The notes under the pieces: model-generated | What the model was told of the DNA's origin: nothing | What the model saw: only the letters and a program-made list of their open reading frames with translations | Databases searched by the model: none | Part shown: positions 1 through 6,851 of the stretch, one piece after another | How the letters are laid out: the number at the start of each line of letters is the position of its first letter | Position numbering within the stretch: the stretch's first letter is position 1 | Assembly: GCA_021796155.1 (NCBI GenBank) | Contig: JAJYOO010000007.1 | Location: 1-21,848 of the forward strand | Source: Chloroflexota bacterium | Lineage (GTDB): Bacteria > Chloroflexota > Anaerolineae > Anaerolineales > Villigracilaceae | Reading direction: 5' to 3' | Length of the DNA stretch: 21,848 nt | Translations under genes and position numbers: made by a program

Positions 1-402
1 GGGCATGCGGGCGTGGATGAGTGCGTTATCAAGCCGATCAGTCCGGCGGTTTTTCTGGCGAAGATCACAGCCTGGGCGCGGCGAAGTTGGATGATTCCAA
101 TGAGTCCGGTGCGCGCCGGCAAATTGAAACTGGATCCGGCTCGACGGTCCGCGATTGAACCGAACGGGGACGAGATCAAATTGACGAATCTGGAATTCCG
201 TCTATTGCATTTATTGATGAGTCGCCCCGGTTATGTGTTCAAAAACGATGAGATCATGCAAATGGTTTGGAGCGCGTCGGTTGACACAGCTGTTTTGAAA
301 AATGTTGTTTACCGGCTGAGAAAAAAGCTTGATATTGAATCAGGAAAACCCTCCTACTTAATCCAAACCTTCCCTGGAGGATATAGCTTTCAGGAGAAAT
401 AG
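1..402 (+). CDS. Response regulator, OmpR/PhoB type, C-terminal part (5' end outside window)
   Basis: DNA-binding transcription regulator of a two-component system; the gene enters from the left edge, and the reading frame is open from base 1. The first residues (GHAGVDECVIKPISP) match the end of a receiver domain, including the conserved Lys-Pro near its last strand, so a GTG at 13 is not the true start. The phospho-acceptor Asp is outside the window. Residues about 35-132 form a winged-helix domain of the OmpR/PhoB family: LTNLEFRLLHLLMSRPG is the usual first helix region, then VYRLRKKL is the recognition-helix region and GGYSF the C-terminal hairpin. No cognate kinase is visible beside it; the histidine kinase at 9766 is too far away to assign as partner. 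Family call is firm, target genes unknown. Confidence 0.9.
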   Translation, partial: GHAGVDECVIKPISPAVFLAKITAWARRSWMIPMSPVRAGKLKLDPARRSAIEPNGDEIKLTNLEFRLLHLLMSRPGYVFKNDEIMQMVWSASVDTAVLKNVVYRLRKKLDIESGKPSYLIQTFPGGYSFQEK

Positions 403-405
403 AAA

Positions 406-432
406 AAGCCGCCGATTTTCTTTCGGCGGCTT
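406..432 (-). terminator. Hairpin terminator between convergent genes
   Basis: Perfect 10-bp stem (AAGCCGCCGA at 406-415 with its complement at 423-432) and 7-nt loop, lying between the convergent ends of the response regulator and the C39-like gene. Read on the minus strand the stem is followed by TTTCTATTTC, so it fits the minus-strand gene best. On the plus strand the following bases are only moderately T-rich, so it may act weakly in both directions. Confidence 0.75.
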
Positions 433-437
433 ATCAT

Positions 438-1700
438 TTATGGCACACAGGTCGCGAGATTATATGTTGCCTGGATGTAATTATTGATGGCATACTCAGC
501 GTCGCAGTAATTGGGATGGACGGAGAGTGCCTTGCTCCAGTCCGCTTTTGCACCTGCAATGTTGCCCTGTTTATATAAAGCATATCCATGCCAGAGCAGG
601 GCTTCTTCCGAGTAGTAACCCGGTATTGGCTTATAGGTATATTCTGTTAATTGGATCAAATAATCTATGCGGCCAGCATAATAGTAGGCGAAGAATGGAC
701 TGAATTGATAACGCGTCATCCGTTGTGGCAGGCCAATTTCAAAAGCTTTATCGAAGGCTTGCGCGGCCTCGTTGTAGCGCTCGAAATAAACAAGATTACT
801 TCCAAGGTTGAACCAGGCAAAGGCATCGGATGGATTGGCAGCCGTGGCAGCTTGAGCTATTGCAAGAGCATTTTTCCGATTTTGATCCACATCCCAATTC
901 GAACCTAAAATGGACTGGATTTGCGCCTGCTGATCTGGCGGATAAACCAAAATGTACACATAGTTAAACGACTCCCAATCCTTTATCAATTTACCGTACG
1001 GTATTTTCCGGTCTGGACCGCCAGACGCTGTATTGGAATCTTGCGCTGTGAACATCCCGTCTGCGTCATTGTAGCCGGTGATCAAGAGGTAGTGCCCATC
1101 CCAAAGATCATCGTTGGGGCCCATGGCATCTGCCGGAGAAAGTTTAGACGCTTCTTCTATCATGACAGGAAAGTTGGCAGCCAAAAGACTCTTCAGTAAA
1201 GTTAGATCGCCGCCGACGCGAAATTCAGCGCTCAGCCAGCCTGCCCTGTTGCGGACAAAATAAACCAGCTCATCCGGATTGACGTTTCGATCCTGCGGAA
1301 CAGGTTTGATGAGCTGTGCAATGTCGTCTTGATTCCCGCCCCAGCCATACATGCGCAGATACATGGTCAATGTAGCCGGGCCGCAATTGTTGATTCCCTG
1401 CGGTTCGTATTTGGGGGAGGAAAGTGAAACCTGCGTGGGAAGCGGCGTCGAAGTTGGAGTCGGCGGTTCGGTTGCCTGCAATGTCGGCGTGGGAGGCTGG
1501 GGCGTGAACGTCGCAAAGGGCGTGGATGGAATCGGCGTTGGCATTTTGCCAACGGGATCAATTGTGTTTTGAAAATACGTGCTCCAAACAATCAAGCGCC
1601 ACTCAAGGCGTGAATGAACGGCGGGGATTTGATACACCAAGATACCCAGAACAATCAGGCCACCAGCGCCTGCAAGAATCATTTTTATATGTTTGAACAT
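438..1700 (-). CDS. Membrane-anchored C39-like cysteine peptidase with TPR repeats
   Basis: Probable extracytoplasmic cysteine-peptidase-like protein, 420 aa. Residues about 7-25 form one membrane segment; a Pro/Thr-rich linker covers about 50-95. A C39_2-type papain-fold domain follows: NNCGPATL carries the candidate nucleophile Cys106, DGHYLLITGY the candidate His203, and AQDSN the third catalytic position (Asp221 or Asn223). From about residue 280 to the end are TPR-like helices (NPSDAFAWFNLGSNLVYFERY; EALLWHGYALYKQGN). The reading frame stays open to an ATG at 1754, but that codon lies inside the terminator hairpin of the upstream gene, so ATG 1700 is preferred; it sits next to a -10 box with no Shine-Dalgarno. 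Known C39 peptidases cut double-Gly leaders in ABC exporters; this one has no transporter domains, so its substrate is unknown. Confidence 0.8.
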   Translation of the reverse strand: MFKHIKMILAGAGGLIVLGILVYQIPAVHSRLEWRLIVWSTYFQNTIDPVGKMPTPIPSTPFATFTPQPPTPTLQATEPPTPTSTPLPTQVSLSSPKYEPQGINNCGPATLTMYLRMYGWGGNQDDIAQLIKPVPQDRNVNPDELVYFVRNRAGWLSAEFRVGGDLTLLKSLLAANFPVMIEEASKLSPADAMGPNDDLWDGHYLLITGYNDADGMFTAQDSNTASGGPDRKIPYGKLIKDWESFNYVYILVYPPDQQAQIQSILGSNWDVDQNRKNALAIAQAATAANPSDAFAWFNLGSNLVYFERYNEAAQAFDKAFEIGLPQRMTRYQFSPFFAYYYAGRIDYLIQLTEYTYKPIPGYYSEEALLWHGYALYKQGNIAGAKADWSKALSVHPNYCDAEYAINNYIQATYNLATCVP

Positions 1701-1707
1701 ATTGAAA

Positions 1708-1716
1708 AGTGTACCA
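1708..1716 (-). promoter_or_regulatory. Extended -10 promoter, leaderless arrangement, for the C39-like gene
   Basis: On the minus strand TGG-TACACT (1716 down to 1708) fits TGn plus a -10 hexamer. The expected transcription start is at 1701 or 1700, that is at the ATG itself. No purine-rich Shine-Dalgarno lies between box and start. No good -35 was seen. Inferred from sequence only. Confidence 0.45.
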
Positions 1717-1747
1717 GAATTCAATGAGCAATATCTTAAACAAAAAA

Positions 1748-1770
1748 ACGCCATTGCAAAACAATGGCGT
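1748..1770 (-). terminator. Rho-independent terminator of the small membrane protein gene
   Basis: Perfect 9-bp stem ACGCCATTG / CAATGGCGT with a 5-nt CAAAA loop on the plus strand. Read on the minus strand it is followed by TTTTTTTG, a classic T-tract. It closes the minus-strand cluster that includes the methyltransferase and separates it from the C39-like gene. Confidence 0.85.
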
Positions 1771-1788
1771 TCGGTTTGAAACTTTGGG

Positions 1789-1968
1789 TTAATGATGGAA
1801 CATAATTTGAAAGGTCACGGCTCCGCAACCGAAAACTGCACAGCACAAAAGAAAACAACCAATGCCAATTGACCACATAACGCTTTCAATCGCCTCCCCG
1901 ACTTCCCAGCCAATCAAATGGGCTCCGCGGCGAATGATGTTTTGAAGAAAATACATTGGGTTATCCAC
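1789..1968 (-). CDS. Small hypothetical membrane protein
   Basis: No known family recognised. With a GTG start at 1968 the product is 59 aa; this start is chosen because a strong GGAGG lies 5 nt upstream (1978-1974). The frame is open to ATG 2013 (74 aa), but that start has a poorly placed ribosome site. Residues about 27-55 form one hydrophobic segment with three Cys (GIGCFLLCCAVFGCG region has four), the N-terminal half is amphipathic with two Arg and a His, and the C-terminus ends in two His. It lies 73 nt downstream of the nuclease-like gene with the same strand and its own terminator, so it may be the last gene of that cluster. A real gene is supported by the ribosome site and terminator, but function is unknown. 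Confidence 0.55.
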   Translation of the reverse strand: MDNPMYFLQNIIRRGAHLIGWEVGEAIESVMWSIGIGCFLLCCAVFGCGAVTFQIMFHH

Positions 1969-2041
1969 GAGAACCTCCGTTGAAAAATTTTCGTGATTAT
2001 AGAAGGTTCTCATGTATCATCAATGACTCCCACTTCCTACA

Positions 2042-3016
2042 TTATTGACGCACGCGTTCGAACAATTCGCTTATAGGTTTCAAGTCCGATACCGGCACAG
2101 CCAGATTCTTTGTGCGCGTTTGGCTATATTGAAATACGCGACTGCCTTCACGGATCAAACTGGCACGGCGGCGGAATTCATCGCGTGTGATCCAACCAAC
2201 CAGGTAAATATCCATGCCATAAACCCAAATATTGCTCCACTCAATTGATTCAATGATGTAGGTTTCCTTGCGCGGCGGAGAATAAATACCGAGCCGCGCG
2301 CTTGGCCTTGATTTGACATGGACATACGCCAGCGAATAAAAATCCGCGTTGACTTCACAGCGCGTGTGCGGCGGAAGCTCCAAAGCACGCGTCACAAAAT
2401 CTCGACCCGAATCCTGGCCGCCGATTTCAAGCATCAGCGTTTGATCCGATTCGGATTTCAGCACCAACCGCCCAAGCGGGGTCCACGTTCGCGGGCGCGT
2501 CCACGTTTTCGGCATGGTGTGGATCAAGTAAACAGGTTGGCCCGCGCTGGATGCTTTTTGCATATCATCCGGTGAGGCAGCAATCAAACCGGTGAGAAAT
2601 GCAAAAAGATAAATATCGTCTTCGGAATGACCGTCCGCGGAATATTGATCGAGTGGAACCAAAGCCGGGGCTTGGAGAAGAAGCCCCGAGTCCGCGCGAA
2701 GCGAAGTGATTTGCGTTCGGTGTGAGATCAAAAAGGATTTAACATCACAGCGATGTCCGCCGAGAGAAACATCATAACGATCCGGATCGGTGAACGGCGT
2801 CGCTCCTTTGATGTCGAACGGAACATCCTGTTGAGCAAGGTGACGCCGGAAAGCCAATTCAACAGCCACGCCTGCCACGATGCGCCGCATACGGTCGAAT
2901 GGCGAGCCGCCCATGCGATCATACGTGTGCGGAAGCGAACGGCATGCATACGCAATGCCGCCTTCGGATAAATCTGGAGTGTAGGGAATGCGAAGGATGT
3001 CAGAGAGATTAATCAT
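2042..3016 (-). CDS. PD-(D/E)XK nuclease-like protein, candidate type II restriction endonuclease
   Basis: 324 aa, no specific family recognised. Residues 45-95 look like the core of a PD-(D/E)XK nuclease: a helix VAGVAVELAFRRHL with Glu53, then Asp79/Asp82 (DPDRYDVSLGG), then the strand motif Asp91-Val-Lys93 (HRCDVKSFL). The spacing E-helix, D, D-x-K is the usual one; Asp replaces the more common Glu before Lys, which is allowed in this superfamily. The remaining 230 residues are mixed and could hold DNA-specificity elements. The gene lies 53 nt downstream of a DNA methyltransferase on the same strand, the arrangement of type II restriction-modification systems. Start ATG 3016 has no clear Shine-Dalgarno. 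The nuclease fold is likely; the role as restriction enzyme is inferred from the neighbour. Confidence 0.55.
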   Translation of the reverse strand: MINLSDILRIPYTPDLSEGGIAYACRSLPHTYDRMGGSPFDRMRRIVAGVAVELAFRRHLAQQDVPFDIKGATPFTDPDRYDVSLGGHRCDVKSFLISHRTQITSLRADSGLLLQAPALVPLDQYSADGHSEDDIYLFAFLTGLIAASPDDMQKASSAGQPVYLIHTMPKTWTRPRTWTPLGRLVLKSESDQTLMLEIGGQDSGRDFVTRALELPPHTRCEVNADFYSLAYVHVKSRPSARLGIYSPPRKETYIIESIEWSNIWVYGMDIYLVGWITRDEFRRRASLIREGSRVFQYSQTRTKNLAVPVSDLKPISELFERVRQ

Positions 3017-3069
3017 AGTTGATGAAGAATGGAAAATGAATCAGCAACATGTCCACGATCTATGATCCA

Positions 3070-3882
3070 TTATCCATCGTTTCTGAATTGCAAACAGTAA
3101 TGATGAAACGTGTTGCTCACCCACGCGGAACCTAATCCAAACGGCGCGAGCGGCTGGTTATCCTGGCACCAGATTTTTTCATCTTTCAATGTGTACGTTT
3201 TGCCAAGCTCGCGCGCCAAGTCCCACGCCAGCGGATAAATCTTCCCGCCTTTCTTCACGTTCTTAACGATGATAGTGAGATATGCTTTTTCGTGTAACAA
3301 AGGTTTTAGCCCCGCGTAGATTTGGACCAGCTTTTCAAGAAACAATTCATAATCATGAATATTGCCCACATCTTTTGGATCGTCGGAATAAAAAACATCA
3401 AGGCTGGACGATGAACGGCGTTTCTTTTGAGTCTCAGCGCCTTTGGCGTGAAGCATATCCCAATACGGAGGCGATGTTAGTACATAATTGATAACCGGCA
3501 ATTGGCAGTTGGCAGCCTTTGTCGCATCGCCTCTGATGATTTCAGATTTCAGATTTTTGATTGATGCGCCAAGAGCAGTCCGTTCGTTCTCAATAATTTG
3601 TTTTGCGATCTTCGCATATTTTGGATTCAACTCAATGCCGTATGAATTGCGTCCTGCACGCAGAGCCGCAACCAGCGTTGACCCGGTACCAGCCATTGGA
3701 TCCAAAACGGTCTGTCCTTTTTTGGTGAAGAATTCGATGAACTCCTGTGCCATCGTCTCCGGGAATTTGGCCGGATGCACAAGCACACCTTTTTGACGCG
3801 GCGGCGGATTATGGATGAACCATGATTTCTGGAATTTGAGCCAGGTTTTTGAATCAAGATCGTTGAGCTTATTGTTTGGCAT
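3070..3882 (-). CDS. DNA methyltransferase (N4-cytosine/N6-adenine type)
   Basis: 270 aa amino-methyltransferase that would transfer methyl from S-adenosylmethionine to an exocyclic amino group in DNA. Motif order: a motif-X-like helix (HPAKFPETMAQEFIEFF, 36-52), motif I DPMAGTGST (61-69) for AdoMet, acidic motif II (GIELNPKY, 82-89), then catalytic motif IV TSPPYW (136-141). SPPY favours N4-cytosine but TSPPYW also occurs in N6-adenine enzymes, so the base is undecided. Motifs I and IV are only about 70 residues apart, so the target-recognition part is probably the segment after motif IV (about 145-200). The enzyme ends with a normal C-terminus. It lies between a lipoprotein gene (23 nt upstream) and the nuclease-like gene (53 nt downstream). 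Weak AGGGA ribosome site about 12 nt before the ATG. Confidence 0.85.
   Translation of the reverse strand: MPNNKLNDLDSKTWLKFQKSWFIHNPPPRQKGVLVHPAKFPETMAQEFIEFFTKKGQTVLDPMAGTGSTLVAALRAGRNSYGIELNPKYAKIAKQIIENERTALGASIKNLKSEIIRGDATKAANCQLPVINYVLTSPPYWDMLHAKGAETQKKRRSSSSLDVFYSDDPKDVGNIHDYELFLEKLVQIYAGLKPLLHEKAYLTIIVKNVKKGGKIYPLAWDLARELGKTYTLKDEKIWCQDNQPLAPFGLGSAWVSNTFHHYCLQFRNDG
3483..3567. repeat. Simple-repeat tracts inside the methyltransferase gene
   Basis: Two short iterated tracts lie in the coding sequence between motifs II and IV: TTTCAGATTTCAGATTT (about 3540-3556) and CAATTGGCAGTTGGCAG (about 3500-3516). From memory, such units resemble dispersed intergenic repeats of bacterial genomes. 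Here they are in frame and encode residues 106-133 (KNLKSEIIRG and NCQLPVINY). Whether they derive from a repeat element is an inference. Confidence 0.4.
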
Positions 3883-3905
3883 GAATTGTAAATTTCCCTA
3901 CTTGA

Positions 3906-4712
3906 TTATGGTCTTGGCGTTCTGGTCGGCGGTGTATATGTCACATCGTACACGATCAGATCGGAGAATGCAACGGTCACTGGCGTATCGCCCGTGGAAT
4001 GTGCGAAGACGCCGATCCCGCCGGATGGATAACTTGGATCGTTCACGCTGAATTGATAGCGGCCATTCAAAAAAAATCGCAGATCCGAACCGACGGCCCA
4101 CACGCCAAGACGCGTTTGCGCGGGCGCACCAGTTGGCACATCGCCGCTGAGAGTCGGCGGTTGGAGCGGCAAATGTGTGGCAACGCTTATTCGTTCCACG
4201 CGCGCCTTGCCGTCACAGGAAAGCGCATACGTATAAAAAGCCGCTATGTTCGGCGCGCGGAACAAAAATCCATATTCATCCTGGCCTTTGCAAAGACTTG
4301 GGCTGGCCGTGATCTCCGCATAAAAGTCGCTCAAGATCACATCCGTGCGGAAGCTATCAGCAAAGACTCCGGGCTGGACAGCAATGGTCAATTGATCGTT
4401 GCTGACTTGAATGCTGGCCTGGTCTGATGAAGCGGTATTCCAAACCAAAGCCGAGGAAAAGTTATCGGTCATCGCGATACTGCCGATGCCAGGTTTTTGT
4501 TCGGGCGTTGGCACTTTGGTTGGAAAAACTTCCGGCGTGGGCGTGGCCGAAGGCGGGAACCAAACTATCGTCGGGGAAGGAACCGGCGTTGGCGTTCCCG
4601 GCGGAGGAGTCAGAATCGAAGTGTCCTCCAAACCAGCGCAGCCCGTCGCGCCAATGGTCAAAGCCATTATGAGGATAAATGTCAATGAAAAAGAATGATT
4701 GCGGTGAAGCAT
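3906..4712 (-). CDS. Lipoprotein with Pro/Thr linker and lectin-like beta-sandwich domain
   Basis: 268 aa. A signal sequence ends in a lipobox-like ATGC with candidate lipidated Cys25. Residues 35-74 are a Pro/Thr/Val-rich linker. The rest (about 80-260) reads as a beta-rich jelly-roll of the LamG / DUF1080 kind: an N-terminal DNFSS..W pattern, EYGFLFRAPN, FFLNGRYQFSV and GGIGVFAHS are typical of laminin-G or 3-keto-disaccharide-hydrolase-like folds. No catalytic residues could be assigned, so a carbohydrate-binding or structural role on the cell surface is a guess. It is divergent from the threonine dehydrogenase gene and the methyltransferase begins 23 nt after its stop, so the three minus-strand genes may share a transcript. 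No clear Shine-Dalgarno before ATG 4712. Confidence 0.75.
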   Translation of the reverse strand: MLHRNHSFSLTFILIMALTIGATGCAGLEDTSILTPPPGTPTPVPSPTIVWFPPSATPTPEVFPTKVPTPEQKPGIGSIAMTDNFSSALVWNTASSDQASIQVSNDQLTIAVQPGVFADSFRTDVILSDFYAEITASPSLCKGQDEYGFLFRAPNIAAFYTYALSCDGKARVERISVATHLPLQPPTLSGDVPTGAPAQTRLGVWAVGSDLRFFLNGRYQFSVNDPSYPSGGIGVFAHSTGDTPVTVAFSDLIVYDVTYTPPTRTPRP

Positions 4713-4727
4713 ATGAAATTCAAAGGT

Positions 4728-4742
4728 GTTGTAAAATACAAC
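4728..4742. promoter_or_regulatory. Palindrome in divergent promoter region, possible operator
   Basis: GTTGTA-AAA-TACAAC, a perfect 6-3-6 inverted repeat in the 63-nt gap between two divergent genes. Its core contains TAAAAT (4732-4737), which could be the -10 box of the plus-strand dehydrogenase gene. A regulator binding here could affect both genes. The palindrome is short and could be chance. Confidence 0.3.
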
Positions 4743-4775
4743 GGCATTCCCATTCTAGCATATCAGGAGCATCTA

Positions 4776-5789
4776 ATGACGGATAAAACTGTGCTGGTGA
4801 CGGGCGCGTGTGGGGAAATTGGTCAGGCGCTGGTGCAGGAATTATCAAGGCGAGGCGGACATCGAGTGGTAACAGCGGACATCGCGCCGCTGCCGGATAC
4901 GATCAAAGATTTGGTTGCAGAGCATGTGCAGGGGGATTTGGTTTATAAGATCAAGACTTTTTACGATTACGATTTCGACATCATTTTTCATTTGGCCGCA
5001 TCGCTTTCATCGAAAGCAGAAGTGGCAACGGAAGAAGCGCATCGCATCAATGTTGAAGGCACGATGCAGTTGCTGATGCTTGCGGCGTATCGTTCGGAGA
5101 AATATAAAAAGCCGGTCAAGTTTTTGTTTCCCAGTTCCATCGCGGCATACGGAATGGCAAGCCTTGAAGTGAAAAAATCTGCCGGATGTGTGAAGGAAGA
5201 TGAATACAACACGCCACACACCATGTATGGATGCAATAAACTTTATTGCGAAAAACTGGGAATGTATTACAGCCATTATTATGGACAACATCATTTGGAT
5301 CCCAACCCGCCGGTCATGCTGGACTTTCGCGCGCTCCGTTTCCCGGGCTTGATCTCCGCTTTCACCTTGCCCAGCGGCGGGACGAGTGATTACGGTCCCG
5401 AGATGTTACACGCCGCCGCACAGGGAAAACCGTATTCCTGTTTCGTCCGCGAAGATACGAAGATTTCTTTCATGGCAATGCCTGACGCGATCAAATCCTT
5501 GTTGATGTTGACGGATGTGCCGCGCGAAAAATTGAGTCATGTGGTTTATAACGTCGCGGCATTTGCTTTGACCGCCGGACAATTCCGTGACCGCGCGCTC
5601 AAAGCGTTTCCCGGTGCGGACATCCGCTTCGAGCCAAATCCGCGCCGGCAAGGAATTGTCGATTCGTGGCCGGAGGATGTAAGCGATTCATTGGCGCGCA
5701 ACGATTGGGACTGGAAACCCGATTACAATGCCGATGCGTTCTTCGATCAATACTTTTTGCCGGAAATCCGAAAACGTTATGGAAGGTAA
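4776..5789 (+). CDS. L-threonine 3-dehydrogenase, SDR (epimerase-like) type
   Basis: 337 aa extended short-chain dehydrogenase that would oxidise L-threonine to 2-amino-3-ketobutyrate with NAD+. ATG 4776 is chosen because AGGAG lies 6 nt before it and the Rossmann fold starts directly after (MTDKTVLVTGACGEIG, GxxGxxG at 10-16). The catalytic set is Ser120/Ser121, Tyr151 and Lys155 (MYGCNK). Family-specific features are the segment RALRFPGLIS..GGTSDYG, the FMAMPDAIK motif (233-240) and the RQGIVDSWPEDVSDS..DW.WKPDY ending, which match the SDR-type threonine dehydrogenases rather than the UDP-glucose epimerases or the zinc-dependent Tdh. A following glycine C-acetyltransferase (kbl) gene, the usual pathway partner, is absent here. 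An unrelated sugar epimerase is the main alternative. Confidence 0.75.
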   Translation: MTDKTVLVTGACGEIGQALVQELSRRGGHRVVTADIAPLPDTIKDLVAEHVQGDLVYKIKTFYDYDFDIIFHLAASLSSKAEVATEEAHRINVEGTMQLLMLAAYRSEKYKKPVKFLFPSSIAAYGMASLEVKKSAGCVKEDEYNTPHTMYGCNKLYCEKLGMYYSHYYGQHHLDPNPPVMLDFRALRFPGLISAFTLPSGGTSDYGPEMLHAAAQGKPYSCFVREDTKISFMAMPDAIKSLLMLTDVPREKLSHVVYNVAAFALTAGQFRDRALKAFPGADIRFEPNPRRQGIVDSWPEDVSDSLARNDWDWKPDYNADAFFDQYFLPEIRKRYGR

Positions 5790-5800
5790 ACCAATCCACA

Positions 5801-5843
5801 GATTACGCAGATTTCGCTGATTTTTTCTTCAATCTGCATAATC
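5801..5843. repeat. Imperfect inverted repeat downstream of the dehydrogenase gene
   Basis: GATTACGCAGATT (5801-5813) and AATCTGCATAATC (5831-5843) pair at 12 of 13 positions around a T-rich loop. From memory the CAGATTACGCAGATT unit resembles a degenerate repeat common between genes in several bacterial phyla. The region 5790-5890 holds no gene. Confidence 0.5.
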
Positions 5844-5890
5844 CCGCGAGTATGATATCTGCGCCATCATGGATTTTTCCGAACAAAGAT

Positions 5891-5922
5891 AAAATCGGTC
5901 GTTCTAACGGACGACCGATTTT
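5891..5922 (+). terminator. Hairpin terminator after the threonine dehydrogenase gene
   Basis: Perfect 12-bp stem AAAATCGGTCGT / ACGACCGATTTT with an 8-nt loop, ending in TTTT and followed by ATTCC. It lies just upstream of the next gene's promoter, so it insulates the two plus-strand genes. Confidence 0.7.
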
Positions 5923-5927
5923 ATTCC

Positions 5928-5936
5928 TGATATAAT
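5928..5936 (+). promoter_or_regulatory. Extended -10 promoter, leaderless arrangement, for the LysM gene
   Basis: TGA-TATAAT, a perfect extended -10. The start of transcription is expected at about 5943 and the ATG is at 5944, so the mRNA would have almost no leader. There is no Shine-Dalgarno before the ATG and no good -35, which an extended -10 can do without. Confidence 0.6.
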
Positions 5937-5943
5937 TTTGCCA

Positions 5944-6798
5944 ATGAAAATTCGTCCGCTGGTCATCATAAGTTTTGTCATTTCGGCCATTGTTCTCTTT
6001 GGGCTTTTCCTTCCAGCACATGCCGCGCCCCCGGCTCAAGTCATCCAGTTTGCGACCAATACGGCCCTGCCGAACGGCAACATTTATTATGTTGTCCAGC
6101 AAAATGATTCCTGCACAAAAATCGAATATTTGTATGGTATCACCCTCACACAATTGCATACGTTGAATGAAACTATCAATACCGATTGTACGAACTTGCA
6201 GGTTGGACAAAAAATTCTCGTCGGTACGGGCGGCCCCATCGTCCCTTCTGCGACTCCGGGACCTTCGCCAACGCCTCTGCCGCCGACGATCACACCCACT
6301 CCCCCAGCGGGAACGACGCAAATTTGCGTCCTGCTGTACGATGATATCAATGGCAATGCCTTGCACGATGCAAATGAACCGGCCATCGCAGGCGGTGCGA
6401 TCAGCGTGACCGAAACGGATGGCGCGTATTCGAAGACTCTGCCAACTGTGATCAATCCAGATCCTACCGCGTATCAAGGTGTCTGTTTTACCGATCTTCC
6501 AGAGGGTCATTACAGCATCGCCGCGGCCCTTCCTGATAACTATAACCCCACGATGGATTTAAATTCGACTGTTGATCTCAAAGCCGGTGACACCGCGGAA
6601 GTGGATTTCGGCGCGCAGTCCAAAAATACAACCGCCGCACAGCCGCAACAGCCCGGCGACAGCGGCGGAGGCACATCGCCTCTGCTCGGAATTTTCGGCG
6701 GACTCATGCTCCTCGGCGGCCTTGGACTCGCCTGGTACGCGCTCCGCTTGCGAAAGCCACAAAGCAAACTCAAACAAAGCGGATTGTTGAAAAGATAA
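5944..6798 (+). CDS. LysM-domain surface protein with SdrD-B-like domain and C-terminal membrane anchor
   Basis: 284 aa. Residues 1-27 are a signal sequence ending at an AHA-type cleavage site. A LysM domain, which binds peptidoglycan or related glycans, covers about 47-93 (YYVVQQNDSCTKIEYLYG ... LQVGQKILV); it carries two Cys, perhaps a disulfide. A Pro/Thr linker (98-122) leads to an SdrD-B / prealbumin-like beta domain (127-224) that begins with an acidic Asp/Asn-rich turn (DDINGN..HDANE), reminiscent of the calcium sites in that family. A Gly-rich stretch and one membrane segment (about 246-268) with a basic tail end the protein. Start ATG 5944; a TTG two codons earlier is less likely. 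A cell-wall binding role is inferred. Confidence 0.8.
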   Translation: MKIRPLVIISFVISAIVLFGLFLPAHAAPPAQVIQFATNTALPNGNIYYVVQQNDSCTKIEYLYGITLTQLHTLNETINTDCTNLQVGQKILVGTGGPIVPSATPGPSPTPLPPTITPTPPAGTTQICVLLYDDINGNALHDANEPAIAGGAISVTETDGAYSKTLPTVINPDPTAYQGVCFTDLPEGHYSIAAALPDNYNPTMDLNSTVDLKAGDTAEVDFGAQSKNTTAAQPQQPGDSGGGTSPLLGIFGGLMLLGGLGLAWYALRLRKPQSKLKQSGLLKR

Positions 6799-6813
6799 TT
6801 TAATTGAATGAAT

Positions 6814-6845
6814 GCGTAGGGGCGGATGGCCATCCGCCCCTACGC
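6814..6845. terminator. 32-nt perfect palindrome, REP-like terminator between convergent genes
   Basis: Arms GCGTAGGGGCGGATGG / complement, with no unpaired centre. On the plus strand it is followed by TATTTTTTAA, a good terminator tail for the LysM gene. It lies between the convergent ends of the LysM and HIT genes. A near-identical copy is at 13329-13356. Confidence 0.75.
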
Positions 6846-6851
6846 TATTTT

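Noticed and set aside
1701..1754. Upstream ATG (1754) of the C39-like gene
   Set aside because: It lies inside the terminator hairpin of the previous gene; the 18 extra residues are not a plausible signal sequence and the -10 box points to 1700.
4695..4775. Longer start (4695) of the threonine dehydrogenase
   Set aside because: The 27 extra residues would overlap the divergent promoter region, and AGGAG lies 6 nt before ATG 4776, right before the Rossmann motif.
5803..6510. Long minus-strand open frame (235 aa) opposite the LysM gene
   Set aside because: Arg-rich, low-complexity translation without domain features, and it spans a terminator and a promoter. It is the shadow of the plus-strand gene.
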